From NCBI RefSeq assembly GCF_001182045.1, contig NZ_CVTY01000007.1, positions 620,001-684,000 on the forward strand: a stretch of DNA of 64,000 nt, read 5' to 3'. Shown piece after piece: positions 1 to 9,255 of the stretch (positions are counted from its first letter, which is position 1; every line of letters starts with the position of its first letter). The DNA is from Dakarella massiliensis. GTDB taxonomy: Bacteria > Pseudomonadota > Gammaproteobacteria > Burkholderiales > Burkholderiaceae_F. The notes below the pieces were generated by a model. It worked only from the letters and a program-made list of their open reading frames with translations, did not search any database and had not been told where the DNA came from. Position numbers and translations under genes: made by a program.

Positions 1-937
1 AAATCCCGGCGTACGTCGCTGAAATACAGACAATCGCGATCCCTTTTGCGAAGGACACCATGCCGCCCCCATTCATCAGATGGGCAACGGTGGCATTTTC
101 TGACTGGTAGCCCAGCACAAGCATGCTGAGAATGTCAGATATCCCCATATGCTGAATAAAGAAACAGATGAGTGAGGCCGCCGCGACGCTGATCCCCATG
201 GTGAGTCTGACGTTGACGCGAAAGAGTACGAGCCCCACCACAATCAGAGCAGGGATCACCGTGATCCAGGAGGAGACAAAGACTGAAGCAAAAATCCCCC
301 GGATTTCCGGAACCTGGCCGCTCCCGGGATAAAGAAACCCCATCAGAAGGTAAAGGAGAGACGCCAGAAAAAAGGCCGGCGCACCGGTCACCAGCATTCT
401 CTTCAGGTTGCGTCTCAGGTCCGTATGCGTGATCGCTGAAACCAGCATGGCGCTGGTTGACATCGGAGACCACCGGTCACCGACAAAGATTCCTGACATC
501 ACAGCACCCGCTGTGAAAAGCGGCGGAACGCCAAGCGACGCCCCGATCGTCATAGAAATCACGCCCATGGTCGCGACGGTGCCGAACGACGTTCCCGTGA
601 GAACCGAGAGCAGCGTATTCGCAAAGAAAATGAGAACGAGGAAATATTCCGGGCGGATGAGATCGGAAACAAAAATCACGATATCCGGAATCGTGCCCGC
701 CGCCCGCCAGCTCGCGGTCAGCATGCCGATAAAGAGAAACGTGATGAGGATGCCGCTCACCGTGCGGACGCCCTCAAGCGACATCTCCCAGACTTCCCTG
801 AGGCCATACCCCCGGAAGACCGCGAAACCCGCGAAGAGGAAATATCCTCCCGCGAGCGCGTAAAGAATGGAAAGTCCGGACGCGACGCAGAAAACGAGAA
901 GCGCGCCGAATAACAGAAGCACTACGGCCTGAGGCAT
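1..937 (-). CDS. NhaC-family Na+/H+ antiporter, C-terminus cut by window edge
   Basis: Reading the minus strand from the ATG at 937 gives an uninterrupted, very hydrophobic protein of more than 310 residues that runs off the left edge. It starts MPQAVVLLLFGALLV and holds many membrane helices. The stretch TGTSFGTVATMG (around residue 120) followed by GDRWSPMSTSAM is typical of the NhaC/ArsB-like ion transporter fold, where the broken helices around TGTS form the transport site. A GGAGA ribosome site lies just before the start. Known members exchange sodium for protons across the inner membrane, and some exchange organic substrates, so the exact substrate is open. Reading frames on the opposite strand here are shadows of this gene. 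Confidence 0.8.
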   Translation of the reverse strand, partial: MPQAVVLLLFGALLVFCVASGLSILYALAGGYFLFAGFAVFRGYGLREVWEMSLEGVRTVSGILITFLFIGMLTASWRAAGTIPDIVIFVSDLIRPEYFLVLIFFANTLLSVLTGTSFGTVATMGVISMTIGASLGVPPLFTAGAVMSGIFVGDRWSPMSTSAMLVSAITHTDLRRNLKRMLVTGAPAFFLASLLYLLMGFLYPGSGQVPEIRGIFASVFVSSWITVIPALIVVGLVLFRVNVRLTMGISVAAASLICFFIQHMGISDILSMLVLGYQSENATVAHLMNGGGMVSFAKGIAIVCISATYAGI

Positions 938-957
938 CGCGTCTCCAATCTCAGGGA

Positions 958-1335
958 TTACTTTTTCGGAAGAGTGGCAGCGGCCGCCTTTTCAAGCGCG
1001 GCCTTCAGCGTTCCGACATGGCTCGGCGCTCCGGCCTTTGCCGCGTAGAGGAGCGTTACCCGATCGGTGCCTTCCGGAATGGAACGAATGAATTCACCGA
1101 CCTCGGGAGACGATTCAAGCTCCTTCGCGTAGCGCTCGGAAAACGTCTCAAAACGCCCTTCCTTATCTTCGTGAAACCACTTCCGGAGATCCGGGGATGG
1201 CGTGATTTCTTTGGCCCAGCAGCTGATATCAGCATCCGCCTTCTTCACGCCTCGCGGCCACAGACGGTCAACCAGGACACGGTAACCATCTTCCGGCGAC
1301 GCAGGTTCATAAATTCTTTTGAGAGCAAATTCCAT
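958..1335 (-). CDS. DUF488 family protein (YeaO-like)
   Basis: A 125-residue protein whose N-terminus (LKRIYEP, then DGYRVLVDRLWPRGVKK) and middle (EITPSPDLRKWFHED) carry the signature of the DUF488/YeaO family, small cytosolic proteins of unknown activity. Full length for the family. It lies 20 bp upstream of the antiporter gene on the same strand, so the two may be co-transcribed, but no functional link is known. The family call is firm; the role is unknown. Confidence 0.85.
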   Translation of the reverse strand: MEFALKRIYEPASPEDGYRVLVDRLWPRGVKKADADISCWAKEITPSPDLRKWFHEDKEGRFETFSERYAKELESSPEVGEFIRSIPEGTDRVTLLYAAKAGAPSHVGTLKAALEKAAAATLPKK

Positions 1336-1574
1336 AGTGACTCAGTCTCCAAAGACATTACTCAGACGTAATGCCCTATCTTAGGCGGTTTGGAAGCGTC
1401 TATGGATCCCTCTTTTTGTTTTTGGGAAACGGCATCCTGAATATCGGGTTCCCTGCGTATCGTCATCGGCAGGGCTATGGCATAAAAATTACAATCTCTC
1501 ATCAGGCAGATGACGCGGTTCCATTCCCCGTCACTCTTCGTCTTTTTTCTCTTTCCCCGCATCAGGAGCTGTCA

Positions 1575-2219
1575 ATGGAATTTTCTGGATGGCTTGGCTT
1601 TCTTTCAGCCAGCATCTTTCTCGCGTTTGTCCCCGGACCGGATAACATTTTTGTTCTCCTGCAGTCCGCGACAAACGGCTTCAGATCCGGTTTCTTCGTG
1701 ATTCTGGGGCTCTGCACGGGGCTGGTGTTCCAGACACTCTGCGCCACGCTGGGTCTTGCGGCTGTGGTCGCGGCGAGCACATGGCTCTTCGGAGCTATCT
1801 GCGTGCTCGGGGCACTCTATCTTCTTTATCTCGCCTGGGGAGCCTGGCACGCTCCGATCGTGGCTGAACCCTCTGCCCGGGTTTCATCCCTTGCCCCGCA
1901 GGCCGCCTGGCGGCGCGGAACACTGATGAACATCACGAACCCCAAAGTGCAGATCTTTTTTCTGGCGTTCTTTCCTCAGTTTCTGTTCGAGGGGGCCGGC
2001 ACCGCGCCGGTTTGGGTACAGATGCTCATCATGGGAATCACATTCATCGCAGCGACGCTGCTTGTCTTCACCTTGATCGCGTTTTTTGCCGGGGCTTTGT
2101 CTCTTCGGCTGAAGAAACCCATGTGGCAGCGTGTGCTGAACAAGGGATCCGCCGTTATCTTTGTTCTTCTCGCGCTCTCAGCGCTTTATCAGATCGTGTC
2201 TCATCAGACGGGAGCGTAA
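1575..2219 (+). CDS. LysE-family amino acid / metabolite exporter
   Basis: A 214-residue inner-membrane protein with about six hydrophobic segments. The start at 1575 is chosen over an upstream in-frame ATG at 1371 because the family begins at this point (MEFSGWLGFL then FVPGPDNIFVL) and an AGGAG ribosome site lies 6-10 bp before it. The PGPDNIFV motif in the first helix and the NITNPKVQIFFLAFFPQF motif in the middle are hallmarks of LysE/RhtB transporters. These export amino acids such as lysine, threonine or homoserine lactone-type compounds; the substrate cannot be told from sequence. It is divergent from the DUF488 gene and is the last chromosomal gene before the integrated element. Confidence 0.88.
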   Translation: MEFSGWLGFLSASIFLAFVPGPDNIFVLLQSATNGFRSGFFVILGLCTGLVFQTLCATLGLAAVVAASTWLFGAICVLGALYLLYLAWGAWHAPIVAEPSARVSSLAPQAAWRRGTLMNITNPKVQIFFLAFFPQFLFEGAGTAPVWVQMLIMGITFIAATLLVFTLIAFFAGALSLRLKKPMWQRVLNKGSAVIFVLLALSALYQIVSHQTGA

Positions 2220-2328
2220 TTTTCGGACCATGCCCCTCAGACGCAAGCCGGGGTACTGAACCAGACAGTCTTCGATTTCTCGAATCGGCCTCTCCGATGA
2301 AATTCTCTGTCACTGCGCCTAAGAAAAA

Positions 2329-2353
2329 ATCCCAGCCGGTATCGGCTGGGATT
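2329..2353 (-). terminator. Intrinsic terminator at left end of the element, probably the displaced ssrA terminator
   Basis: A perfect hairpin (11-bp stem, AATCCCAGCCG against its complement, GTAT loop) is followed on the minus strand by a run of six T. It closely resembles the hairpin now beyond ssrA at 17361-17391 (AATCCCAGAC stem, T-run). Its position just past the putative attL fits an ancestral ssrA terminator pushed 15 kb away by integration. The terminator is seen directly; its origin is inferred. Confidence 0.6.
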
Positions 2354-2420
2354 CTGGAACTTGGGGTGGCGGGAGCAAAGAATCCCCTATTATCAGGGCT
2401 TACAGACGGGTTAAAAAAAT

Positions 2421-2447
2421 TTACCCATCATCTTACCCATCATAAAA
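2421..2447 (+). repeat. Left-end integrase arm-type repeat pair
   Basis: Two direct copies of ACCCATCAT spaced 12 bp apart, ending in AAAA. The 27-bp block matches the block at 17263-17289 with about three differences and in the same orientation. Such short direct repeats near both ends of an element with a tyrosine integrase are usually arm sites bound by the integrase. From 2448 to 2713 I see no gene, only AT-rich sequence with homopurine and homopyrimidine runs. Confidence 0.55.
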
Positions 2448-2713
2448 TTCTTGCTGGGCGCCGAGGATTCAAGTGCAACTTTCCTCATTTTCCCTTGCTG
2501 ACATTTTTCTACGGTCGCTCAGGAAAAGGGTAAAAACCTCTAAAACCCCCTTTTTCTCCCATCTCTTATTTTATCTTGCGGTCCAAAAAATTTTGCACGC
2601 GCAAAAAAATCGTTAAAGACGCGGTCTAGGTTCGGCTGAGTTTTTTATTTTTACCCGCCTCGGGGTGGTCAATCCTCTCGTTCTGTCTCTTATCTCACCG
2701 ACAGACGGTACAG

Positions 2714-3328
2714 TTACAACCATCCGTTTTTTCCGAGCGGAACCCGAGTCTGCAAAATTTTCTGTATTTCCAGGAGAAACAGTTCGTTAATCTGCTCTTC
2801 TACCTTCTGGTACTGTTGTAGGTGTCGTAAGTAAGTTTTCTGTTGCATCCGCTGCGGCGCGGCCAAATGCCCTCCCTCCATCCGAGATAGGATTTTTTTC
2901 TTTTTCAATCGAAGCCTTTCCATTTTGTCGGCTTGGGCACTCCAGTAAGTAAGCCGCATGCAGTGCCGGCAGCCCACGTCTGAACCAATGTACAGCGTTC
3001 CTACTCGCTGTCCGCATCTCGGGCACACAAACCATCGGCGTACCCCACCGAGATGGCAAGGTTGCTCAATCGTTTCGACCGAAACCGCTAGATGCTGCCA
3101 CGGTCGATCCTTTGCCTCTCGAACCTGAAAGGTTACGCGTACGCTGTTGCCCTCCAGCCCGATCAATGCACTGCCGTATGAAGAATCACCAACCTTCCAA
3201 TTGATGACCCGTGGTGCCTTTAACAATGCAGCCTTATTCACCTTGATCCAACTCATCGGGATAGAGCGCATATCTTCTACTGCGTACCGTGTGCGCTCAG
3301 GGCGCCTCCCACTTCCAAAGCCTCCCAT
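2714..3328 (-). CDS. Mobile-element protein with GGFGSGRR start and zinc-ribbon
   Basis: A 204-residue basic protein beginning MGGFGSGRR, an N-terminal signature I know from a family of uncharacterised proteins in phages and genomic islands. A four-cysteine zinc-ribbon is visible near residues 101-122 (CPRCG, then CRHC about 16 residues on), followed by a charged coiled-coil-like C-terminus (lysine-rich KKKKI, then many Gln/Glu/Leu). The ribbon and charge suggest nucleic-acid or protein binding; no catalytic motif is seen. Last gene of the element's replication-side transcription unit. Confidence 0.65.
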   Translation of the reverse strand: MGGFGSGRRPERTRYAVEDMRSIPMSWIKVNKAALLKAPRVINWKVGDSSYGSALIGLEGNSVRVTFQVREAKDRPWQHLAVSVETIEQPCHLGGVRRWFVCPRCGQRVGTLYIGSDVGCRHCMRLTYWSAQADKMERLRLKKKKILSRMEGGHLAAPQRMQQKTYLRHLQQYQKVEEQINELFLLEIQKILQTRVPLGKNGWL

Positions 3329-3357
3329 TTTCTCAAATCCATTGTGAATGCAAACCG

Positions 3358-4185
3358 TCAGCCTTTGATAACAGTTTGATTTTCATTTAAAAATCGTTTA
3401 TTGCTTGAATCATCCTGATTCCCTCGAATTTCCTTCAACTTGAGCAACATGGAAAGTGTTCGTTCAAATTTTCTATCTAAGTGGGCTTCATATCGTGCGA
3501 TTTGCTCAAAAGGAAAGCCGTGAAATGAACTTCCTGCTGCCTGCTGCCGTATCTCGGTAACGCAGTTCGTGATTTCTTCTGCGTTATCTACTTTCTGAGA
3601 AACTTCGTTCAGGATGAAGTTTTCAATGTCCTCTTTGGTATTCGAGCAACGCGAGGTGGCGTACCAAAGATCCTGAAGATCCTCAGCCAGCAAGCCGAAC
3701 GCCTGCCGGGCCGCTCCTTTCCCTCCCTGAGCCAGCCGCTCCCCCGCAGCCTTCAGCGACTCCCTCATTTCTGCCAAATGCTTTTTGTGCTCTCGCAAGC
3801 CATCTTCGTCTAGGGCCAGAAGTGACCGCAATTCCCGCTCTATTTCTCCACCATCATCCCCAGAATCATTAATGTGAAGATGGAATGGCCATGAGGTATT
3901 GATTAACCTCTTGGGAAAATTAATTGTGCGCTCCAATCCGTCGTTAAGGCTTGCCGCTTCGGCAGTCAGTACGCGGCGCTTTCTCCAAACGATAGAGGCG
4001 AGTTCTTCAACCAGCACATTCTCAGTCGGACCTTGAGGCAAATATTCGGCTATGAACTTATCCCGAAGTTCTTCAAAGGCCTCTTTTGATTCATGGGGAA
4101 GAACCGTTACAGATGAACGCAGACCGTGCTTGACTGAATTGAAACGTGTCATTTCATACCGCTTATTTTCATCATTGTCAGTCAT
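3358..4185 (-). CDS. Unrecognised mobile-element protein with NSVKHGLRS motif
   Basis: A 275-residue hydrophilic protein. The start at 4185 (MTDNDENKRYEM) is preferred because TAGGA lies upstream; a further in-frame ATG at 4260 overlaps the primase stop (TAATG) and would add 25 residues. The N-terminal segment FNSVKHGLRSS with VLPHES, then a Trp-Arg-rich helix (IVWRKRRVLTAEAASL), matches a family of hypothetical proteins often seen in prophages and islands; function unknown. The centre is rich in Glu/Lys/Ala and could form coiled coil. It sits directly downstream of the primase and is probably co-translated with it. Confidence 0.6.
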   Translation of the reverse strand: MTDNDENKRYEMTRFNSVKHGLRSSVTVLPHESKEAFEELRDKFIAEYLPQGPTENVLVEELASIVWRKRRVLTAEAASLNDGLERTINFPKRLINTSWPFHLHINDSGDDGGEIERELRSLLALDEDGLREHKKHLAEMRESLKAAGERLAQGGKGAARQAFGLLAEDLQDLWYATSRCSNTKEDIENFILNEVSQKVDNAEEITNCVTEIRQQAAGSSFHGFPFEQIARYEAHLDRKFERTLSMLLKLKEIRGNQDDSSNKRFLNENQTVIKG

Positions 4186-4259
4186 AGTGAATTGTCCTAA
4201 TTGATTTTTGAGGAAAAATCTATTCGCTTTGGACGTCTCCAAACCGAATTCCACCACCA

Positions 4260-6764
4260 TTAAACAAGCTGATAGGTTGGAAGCTTCCCGGATTTTTTTA
4301 TGCGAATGAGCTTCTTATCGTTGACGTTCCAACCTTCATGGTGCTTGAGCCACCAACCCGACCTTTTCCGGTCAAGTGCATAACCGCAGACCAAACCGGC
4401 CTCCTCGAAGATTCCGAATACTTCAGAATTGACGGCATGGGCCTCCACCCATTGAGCAAGGTCCCGGACAGTGAATGGACGTTTTTCAAAATACCCATGA
4501 ATGGCATCAAAAACTGCTCCGACTTGCTCACGTTCCGGATCCTCCGTCATCACTTCAAAAACACGCTGCGCGGGGTCTGGGCGCCCCAGCCAGAGCAAGG
4601 GGTACCGGCAAAGGTCTGACCACTGAGAGTAGGAATTCAAGGTTCTCAGCGAAGGGGTTTTGGGCGAGCCTGCACGAATCCATGCAGCAATGATCGTCAA
4701 TGCGCACGAAACATACTTTCCCCTTTGTTTCTTGACTTCTTCAAGCAATTCCGGCCGTTTATACTGCCTCGTCACCGGTAGCTCTTCGGTCGGGTTAAGG
4801 TAGATGGGCACCACACGCCTTGTCATATCACGGATTGGTCCTACGTTATTGCCGCTTGATAGAATCAGGGTGCGGGTGCTGAGTTCAGTTACGCGGCTTG
4901 CCCCTAGAATTCGCCCACTGACTACAGGTTCTGTCAGGACCATGCAAAGACTTTTGTGCGGAAAGATATCTGTGGTTAGATTGTCAAACATGATGACCGG
5001 AGGAGCCGGAAGCAACAGTGAAATTAAAAGTTTCTGACATTCTTCATCGTTAGTCGGGAAGTTTGATGCGCCAACATCATCTCCCGTAGCGAATATCGCA
5101 ATGAGGTAGGTCAGGTAAGACTTCCCAGATCCCGGCAGATGAGCCCGCACATGAAACATGGGGGCCACCCTCAATTGGGCACGTATGACCGCCGTCAGTA
5201 TTGCTGCGACCGCTGCGCTGCGGTCGCATTCTTCTTCAAACGGAAATTCCTTCAACAATGCCTCAATTCCATTGAGGGCTCTTTCTGCGTCTTCTTTGGT
5301 TGGAGCCTCTGGCACCGTGAAGTCACTGGCCTTAAAGTCACCGTAAAGTTTCGTTTCGGGGTCGTAACCCGACTCCGTTCTAATAGCACCATCCTCCTTA
5401 ACTGAAGGCTGACGGGTAATTCCTATGAGTTCGGGCAACGGGGTGTGGTTACCGCCTTCCAAAATGGCCTGCAGATATTTGGTAGGAGGGTCACAAACCG
5501 ACATCTGCTTGCTTCGCCCGTCATAATGCTGCCAGCGCGTCAGGGAGCTTAGGTCAACCAGTAAACAAGAAGCATTAACCTCTTCTACCGCAAGCCTCCC
5601 TTCTAAGCCGCAGCGCACCACTCGGACAATTCGTCCGCTTCTTTGAAAGAAATAGCCGGTTTGAGCCAGCACCGTGTTTACTGCAATAACGATTCGTTTC
5701 GCTTCTCCCGGTCTAATCGTGATCCGAGGGAACATATATGCATCCTCTGGATTTACACCGAGGAATTCAAGCAAGTCTTTGATGTTTCGCCCAGCGCAGT
5801 GACCGTGCAGACATTTGAAGCCACCGACCGGATGATGTTCGTCAGGCTCCCAGTATTCGGCGCCTGTATCAGCCATATCTGTGTGCTCGGACCTCCAAGG
5901 ACAGGTGATCTCGTATTTGCCTGAAGAGGTTCTTTTCTTCACCATACCCTTGGACTTCAGAGTTTCGAGGACGATATTGAACTCTGGAGACGGAGTGAAG
6001 ACGGAGCTGCCGCCGCTGACCTGGCTGGGCTGAATAATGGGAATAGCTGTAGTCTGTAGATGCTCTGGCGTTAACTTAAGGCCAAGTCCTGCAAAAATTT
6101 CTTCGGGCGTATAACAGCAACCGGGTTCCCAAACTCTGAGCCGACATTGGAAAGGCGGGTGTTTCTTTCCATTGCAACCGACGGGAAGCCTCATGAGACG
6201 GGCCGTGGGGCCGCCGGCGCCAGGATCAGAAAGCCCTGCAGCAATAATGGCTTTAGAAAGCTCATCGGCCTTTCTGGGGTCTGTGATTGGCTGTTTTAAA
6301 AAAAAGCCAACTTGAAAATTATTCTCCGAAGTCTCGAGAACATAAGAAGGGGCAAGTGTGATCCGATCAAAAGGGATCTGCGCCTTATTATCCTGGCGGG
6401 CAATAACTTTGGGAGTCACATCGTCAAGCCCAATGACATACTGCGCGCTGAAGAGTTCTTTCTTACGCGAATATTTGCCAGCCTTATCCGGCCGAAAGAC
6501 TGAAAGCGTGTAATAGTTGTTCTCGTCAGCAGCAGACGGGATACTCTCATTCACAAGCCGAACAGCTGTCCAATTGCCATGGCAAGGATCACCATGGAAC
6601 CGTACACCAAGAGGACAAGGGCTATTTCCTTCACCTGCTTGATAAGCCAAGCCTTGAAACGCGATTTTAATGAAGTCTGCATTTGAAACCTCCAACGGTT
6701 TTTGAGAAAGATGCTCGGAAGAGAGCACGAAGTCCGTAGCGCCGTGCTTGTCAATGTCAGTCAT
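4260..6764 (-). CDS. Primase-helicase replication protein of the element
   Basis: A protein of 834 residues with two parts. The N-terminal third resembles the RepB-like/AEP primase fold: an acidic GLDDVTP motif, then LAPSYVLETSENNFQ, then RLMRLPVGCNGK. A small cysteine/histidine patch (KCLHGHC, about residue 317) precedes a P-loop NTPase with Walker A PGSGKS near residue 542, Walker B-like VIMFDN about 50 residues later, and an arginine-finger region (MTRRVVP). It probably replicates the excised element. The start at 6764 is chosen for its GGGAGA ribosome site and because it overlaps the AlpA-like gene's stop (ATGACTGA), implying translational coupling. Family calls are from motif reading. 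Confidence 0.75.
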   Translation of the reverse strand: MTDIDKHGATDFVLSSEHLSQKPLEVSNADFIKIAFQGLAYQAGEGNSPCPLGVRFHGDPCHGNWTAVRLVNESIPSAADENNYYTLSVFRPDKAGKYSRKKELFSAQYVIGLDDVTPKVIARQDNKAQIPFDRITLAPSYVLETSENNFQVGFFLKQPITDPRKADELSKAIIAAGLSDPGAGGPTARLMRLPVGCNGKKHPPFQCRLRVWEPGCCYTPEEIFAGLGLKLTPEHLQTTAIPIIQPSQVSGGSSVFTPSPEFNIVLETLKSKGMVKKRTSSGKYEITCPWRSEHTDMADTGAEYWEPDEHHPVGGFKCLHGHCAGRNIKDLLEFLGVNPEDAYMFPRITIRPGEAKRIVIAVNTVLAQTGYFFQRSGRIVRVVRCGLEGRLAVEEVNASCLLVDLSSLTRWQHYDGRSKQMSVCDPPTKYLQAILEGGNHTPLPELIGITRQPSVKEDGAIRTESGYDPETKLYGDFKASDFTVPEAPTKEDAERALNGIEALLKEFPFEEECDRSAAVAAILTAVIRAQLRVAPMFHVRAHLPGSGKSYLTYLIAIFATGDDVGASNFPTNDEECQKLLISLLLPAPPVIMFDNLTTDIFPHKSLCMVLTEPVVSGRILGASRVTELSTRTLILSSGNNVGPIRDMTRRVVPIYLNPTEELPVTRQYKRPELLEEVKKQRGKYVSCALTIIAAWIRAGSPKTPSLRTLNSYSQWSDLCRYPLLWLGRPDPAQRVFEVMTEDPEREQVGAVFDAIHGYFEKRPFTVRDLAQWVEAHAVNSEVFGIFEEAGLVCGYALDRKRSGWWLKHHEGWNVNDKKLIRIKKSGKLPTYQLV

Positions 6765-7023
6765 GGCAGGTATCTCCCGTAACATTTGATCGGGCTGCCA
6801 CTAGCTCTTTTACAAGCACCCGAATCTCATCGTTTGTCAGCCCTTGGATGCGGGCGCGCTTGACGGCCTCTATTTCGGAGACAAGCCAGGCAGAACTGCG
6901 GACTCCGATCTTGACAGGCGGAGGAAGCAGACCGTTGGCAATGTAGGCATACCAGGTTGAATTGGCGAGAATCCCGGTTTCCTGCTGCGCGGCTGGTTTC
7001 CGGTAAAAGACATCGTGGGTCAT
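6757..7023 (-). CDS. AlpA-type regulator / excisionase-like DNA-binding protein
   Basis: An 88-residue protein with an ideal ribosome site (AAGGAG, 8 bp before ATG). The pattern ILANSTWYAYIANGLLPPPVKIGVRSSAWL, split across a short helix-turn-helix and wing, is the winged-helix arrangement of AlpA/MerR-like excisionases and P4-type regulators. Such proteins activate integrase expression or act directly in excision. It lies first in the replication unit and overlaps the start of the primase gene. The 212 bp upstream probably hold its promoter, but I cannot point to clear -35/-10 boxes. Confidence 0.75.
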   Translation of the reverse strand: MTHDVFYRKPAAQQETGILANSTWYAYIANGLLPPPVKIGVRSSAWLVSEIEAVKRARIQGLTNDEIRVLVKELVAARSNVTGDTCHD

Positions 7024-7235
7024 ATTTGAATCTCCTTAGAGATCTGTTTTTCATGGAACGCATTAAACCTGGTGCCACAGGTTGTTTGCAGACCACGCGA
7101 TGACTTAACAAAATCAGCATGTTATATGATTATTTATCGTTTTATGGCACTCGAGAGTTTGAAGATGCGCAAGGGGGAGGGGCGCCCAAATCGGAGACTG
7201 GGTGAAACAGGGGGCAAAATTCAGGAGATGGAACG

Positions 7236-8075
7236 TCAGATCTGTTTCTTCTCGGCCATCCAACGAAGAAATATCTGGTGCTCTTTAAAGGCAGCGGGTT
7301 GTCGCTTTAGACGGGATACTATTTTCTTGGTCTGGTCTACAGAAATACCATTTTTTTGAGCGACGAATTGATAAGCGCCCCCTACAGGATGCATTTTTAT
7401 TGCCTGATCGACCTCGGCCCAGATGCGGTGCGCGCGGGCGATGGGGGGCTCAGTGCTCTTGTCGGCCCAGAGCAGGATGGCTTTCTCAAGAGGATCGAGG
7501 GTGTAATCAACCCCATCAAAAGCGAGCACATCGGCCAGTAAAGTCGGGTGGTGAGAATCTTCTGCTCTCAGAACCCATCCGGTTTGCTGCTCGTGTTCGA
7601 GGAAAAGCAAAACCCGATGATTCCCGGACAAGACAACTCCGAGAAGAAAGCCAGTAGTCTGAGGCTGTTTGTCAAAAAGTGGACGGCAATCAAATGCGTC
7701 AGTTAAGAACTGGATTACCCGGTCGACAGAGAACTGAAACGATGTCTGCAGGGATGGATTTATAGCAATGATGTCTCCGTGGTGTGCCGGGCAGACGATG
7801 AAGGTCGCGTCTTTCCTGCCGTAGGGCTGGATGACGTCAAGGTTGATGCATTGTTGCTCACACCTATCGCAGTTTGCTGTTTTCGACGGAGGCGCCGGTT
7901 TTACCAGATCTGCGTCAAGCAACGCCTTCCACCTGCTATCGGACCAGCCGCCCTCTTCTCTCTGCTGTTCGCTAAAGGTAAGAGTTCGCCTTTCAGGAGA
8001 AACAGAAGCCAGGAGCTGACGCAGTGGATCATCAGAAGGAAGTGGCGCTGGTTCTCTCTTCTTTGGGCGTGCCAT
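7236..8075 (-). CDS. Unrecognised protein with zinc-like Cys/His cluster
   Basis: A 279-residue protein; the ATG at 8075 follows an AGAGGGTGG ribosome site (a GTG three bases earlier is the alternative). I do not recognise the family. Visible features are a proline/charge-rich N-terminus (MARPKKREPAPLPSDDP), a CDRC-EQQC pair near residue 70 with a later VCPAHH that could form a zinc site, and a C-terminal helical segment ending FLRWMAEKKQI with a possible helix-turn-helix (NGISVDQTKKIVSRLK). Its start overlaps the end of the upstream gene by 44 bp, so the two are co-expressed. It lies between the defence operon and the replication module; possibly a regulator or accessory factor, but this is inference. 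Confidence 0.5.
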   Translation of the reverse strand: MARPKKREPAPLPSDDPLRQLLASVSPERRTLTFSEQQREEGGWSDSRWKALLDADLVKPAPPSKTANCDRCEQQCINLDVIQPYGRKDATFIVCPAHHGDIIAINPSLQTSFQFSVDRVIQFLTDAFDCRPLFDKQPQTTGFLLGVVLSGNHRVLLFLEHEQQTGWVLRAEDSHHPTLLADVLAFDGVDYTLDPLEKAILLWADKSTEPPIARAHRIWAEVDQAIKMHPVGGAYQFVAQKNGISVDQTKKIVSRLKRQPAAFKEHQIFLRWMAEKKQI

Positions 8076-9255
8076 CACCCACCCTCTTATGCGGCTCGAT
8101 GCCTGACATGATAAACATTTGTTGAATCATGCTATCAATCTCAGCCGAAGCCAGGTTGCACCAACAAGGACATGTCACAGCCACTCGCTTTGATCTGGTG
8201 GAACCGTTTTCGGTCTTGTACCTGACTTTGATTTCGGCCTGAGATACCTTGTAGGGGTCAAGAGACTGACGTTTCTTGAATTCGGAGAGCATCTCCTGAA
8301 TATCCTGCGAACCGCCTTTAGGAGGCGCCTCGAAGATAATCCTGCGGTTTTTCGCGATATGAGTAAGGCGCAACTTGGCGATATCCGCCGAGACGATCCG
8401 ACTGGTGGGAGGCCAAGTGAACGAAAAATCTGATGAAAGCAACGGAGTCAGATCATATACACTCAGGTCTGTTTTTGAACAGGAAAGCTTGCTAATCCCC
8501 AGGCATGATTCTGCGAAAATGGCCTCCAGGTCTTCGTAAAGCTTTGAGAATCCCTTGCAGTATATCGACAGAGATTCCTCAATCGAGTCGTATAGAAAAA
8601 CCAGCTTCTTGGCGCGTTTAACGGGCCTGGATGTGAGCTTTCCACGTTGCCATTCTTCGCTGCTACGAGCAAAGTCTTCAAACGACGCGAAGAAATAGAT
8701 GCGATCGTCGCGCTCGATTTTTTCGACATCACAACTTTTCCCGCGGCTATCCGTCTTTGCCAGAAAGGCGCCAATTCTTTCCTTGAGTGCCTCACACGCT
8801 TCGCGAGATGTATCCAGACCATCCGCTGGGACATTGTTGCGTTTTTTCCAAAAACGGCTCGAAATACGGTCTGCAAATGCTAAATCGACAGCCTGTGGCC
8901 AAATACTTTTGCGCTCGATAAAAGTCCTGAATACCCTAGTTTCAATGGTTTCGGCTTCTTTTTTGCATTCATCCCCGTTTTTTTCTATTGGTGCCAGAGT
9001 GTCGAAGCTGAGCAGAGTCTGAATCGCGTGAAGGCCAGTTTCATCAGACATCGCGATCACTTCGCCGAGCTCGCTTTCTACCTTATCTCGGACCTCCGGC
9101 TGCAGTCCCTGCCAGGCGACGATCTTACCCTGTCGCGAGCTTGATCTCTTTGCAAGGGCTGAACTTTTGCAACCGTAGACAGAGCCGAAATACCGGGCCA
9201 CAAGGTCTGCGGGGTATTTCCGAAGAAAGGTTTGAATGGAAAGCGTTTGGCTCAT
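8032..9255 (-). CDS. Unrecognised 407-residue protein
   Basis: A hydrophilic cytosolic protein of 407 residues starting MSQTLSIQTFLRKYP behind a CGGGGG ribosome site. I recognise no domain. It has an N-terminal segment DLVARYFGSVYGCKSS, a middle rich in Lys/Arg/Glu, and a C-terminal part with TCPCWC. There are no membrane segments and no visible nuclease, ATPase or methylase motif. Stop overlaps the next gene by 44 bp on the same strand. It is separated from the GIY-YIG gene by 178 bp, so it could have its own promoter. In this position it may be an accessory part of the defence cargo, but nothing in the sequence proves it. Confidence 0.5.
   Translation of the reverse strand: MSQTLSIQTFLRKYPADLVARYFGSVYGCKSSALAKRSSSRQGKIVAWQGLQPEVRDKVESELGEVIAMSDETGLHAIQTLLSFDTLAPIEKNGDECKKEAETIETRVFRTFIERKSIWPQAVDLAFADRISSRFWKKRNNVPADGLDTSREACEALKERIGAFLAKTDSRGKSCDVEKIERDDRIYFFASFEDFARSSEEWQRGKLTSRPVKRAKKLVFLYDSIEESLSIYCKGFSKLYEDLEAIFAESCLGISKLSCSKTDLSVYDLTPLLSSDFSFTWPPTSRIVSADIAKLRLTHIAKNRRIIFEAPPKGGSQDIQEMLSEFKKRQSLDPYKVSQAEIKVRYKTENGSTRSKRVAVTCPCWCNLASAEIDSMIQQMFIMSGIEPHKRVGDGTPKEERTSATSF

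Noticed and set aside
408..863. Plus-strand frame of 151 codons near the left edge
   Set aside because: The opposite strand encodes an NhaC-type transporter across the whole interval.
2012..2533. A 173-codon plus-strand frame across the left end of the element
   Set aside because: It overlaps the LysE gene in another frame and crosses a terminator and att-like sequence.
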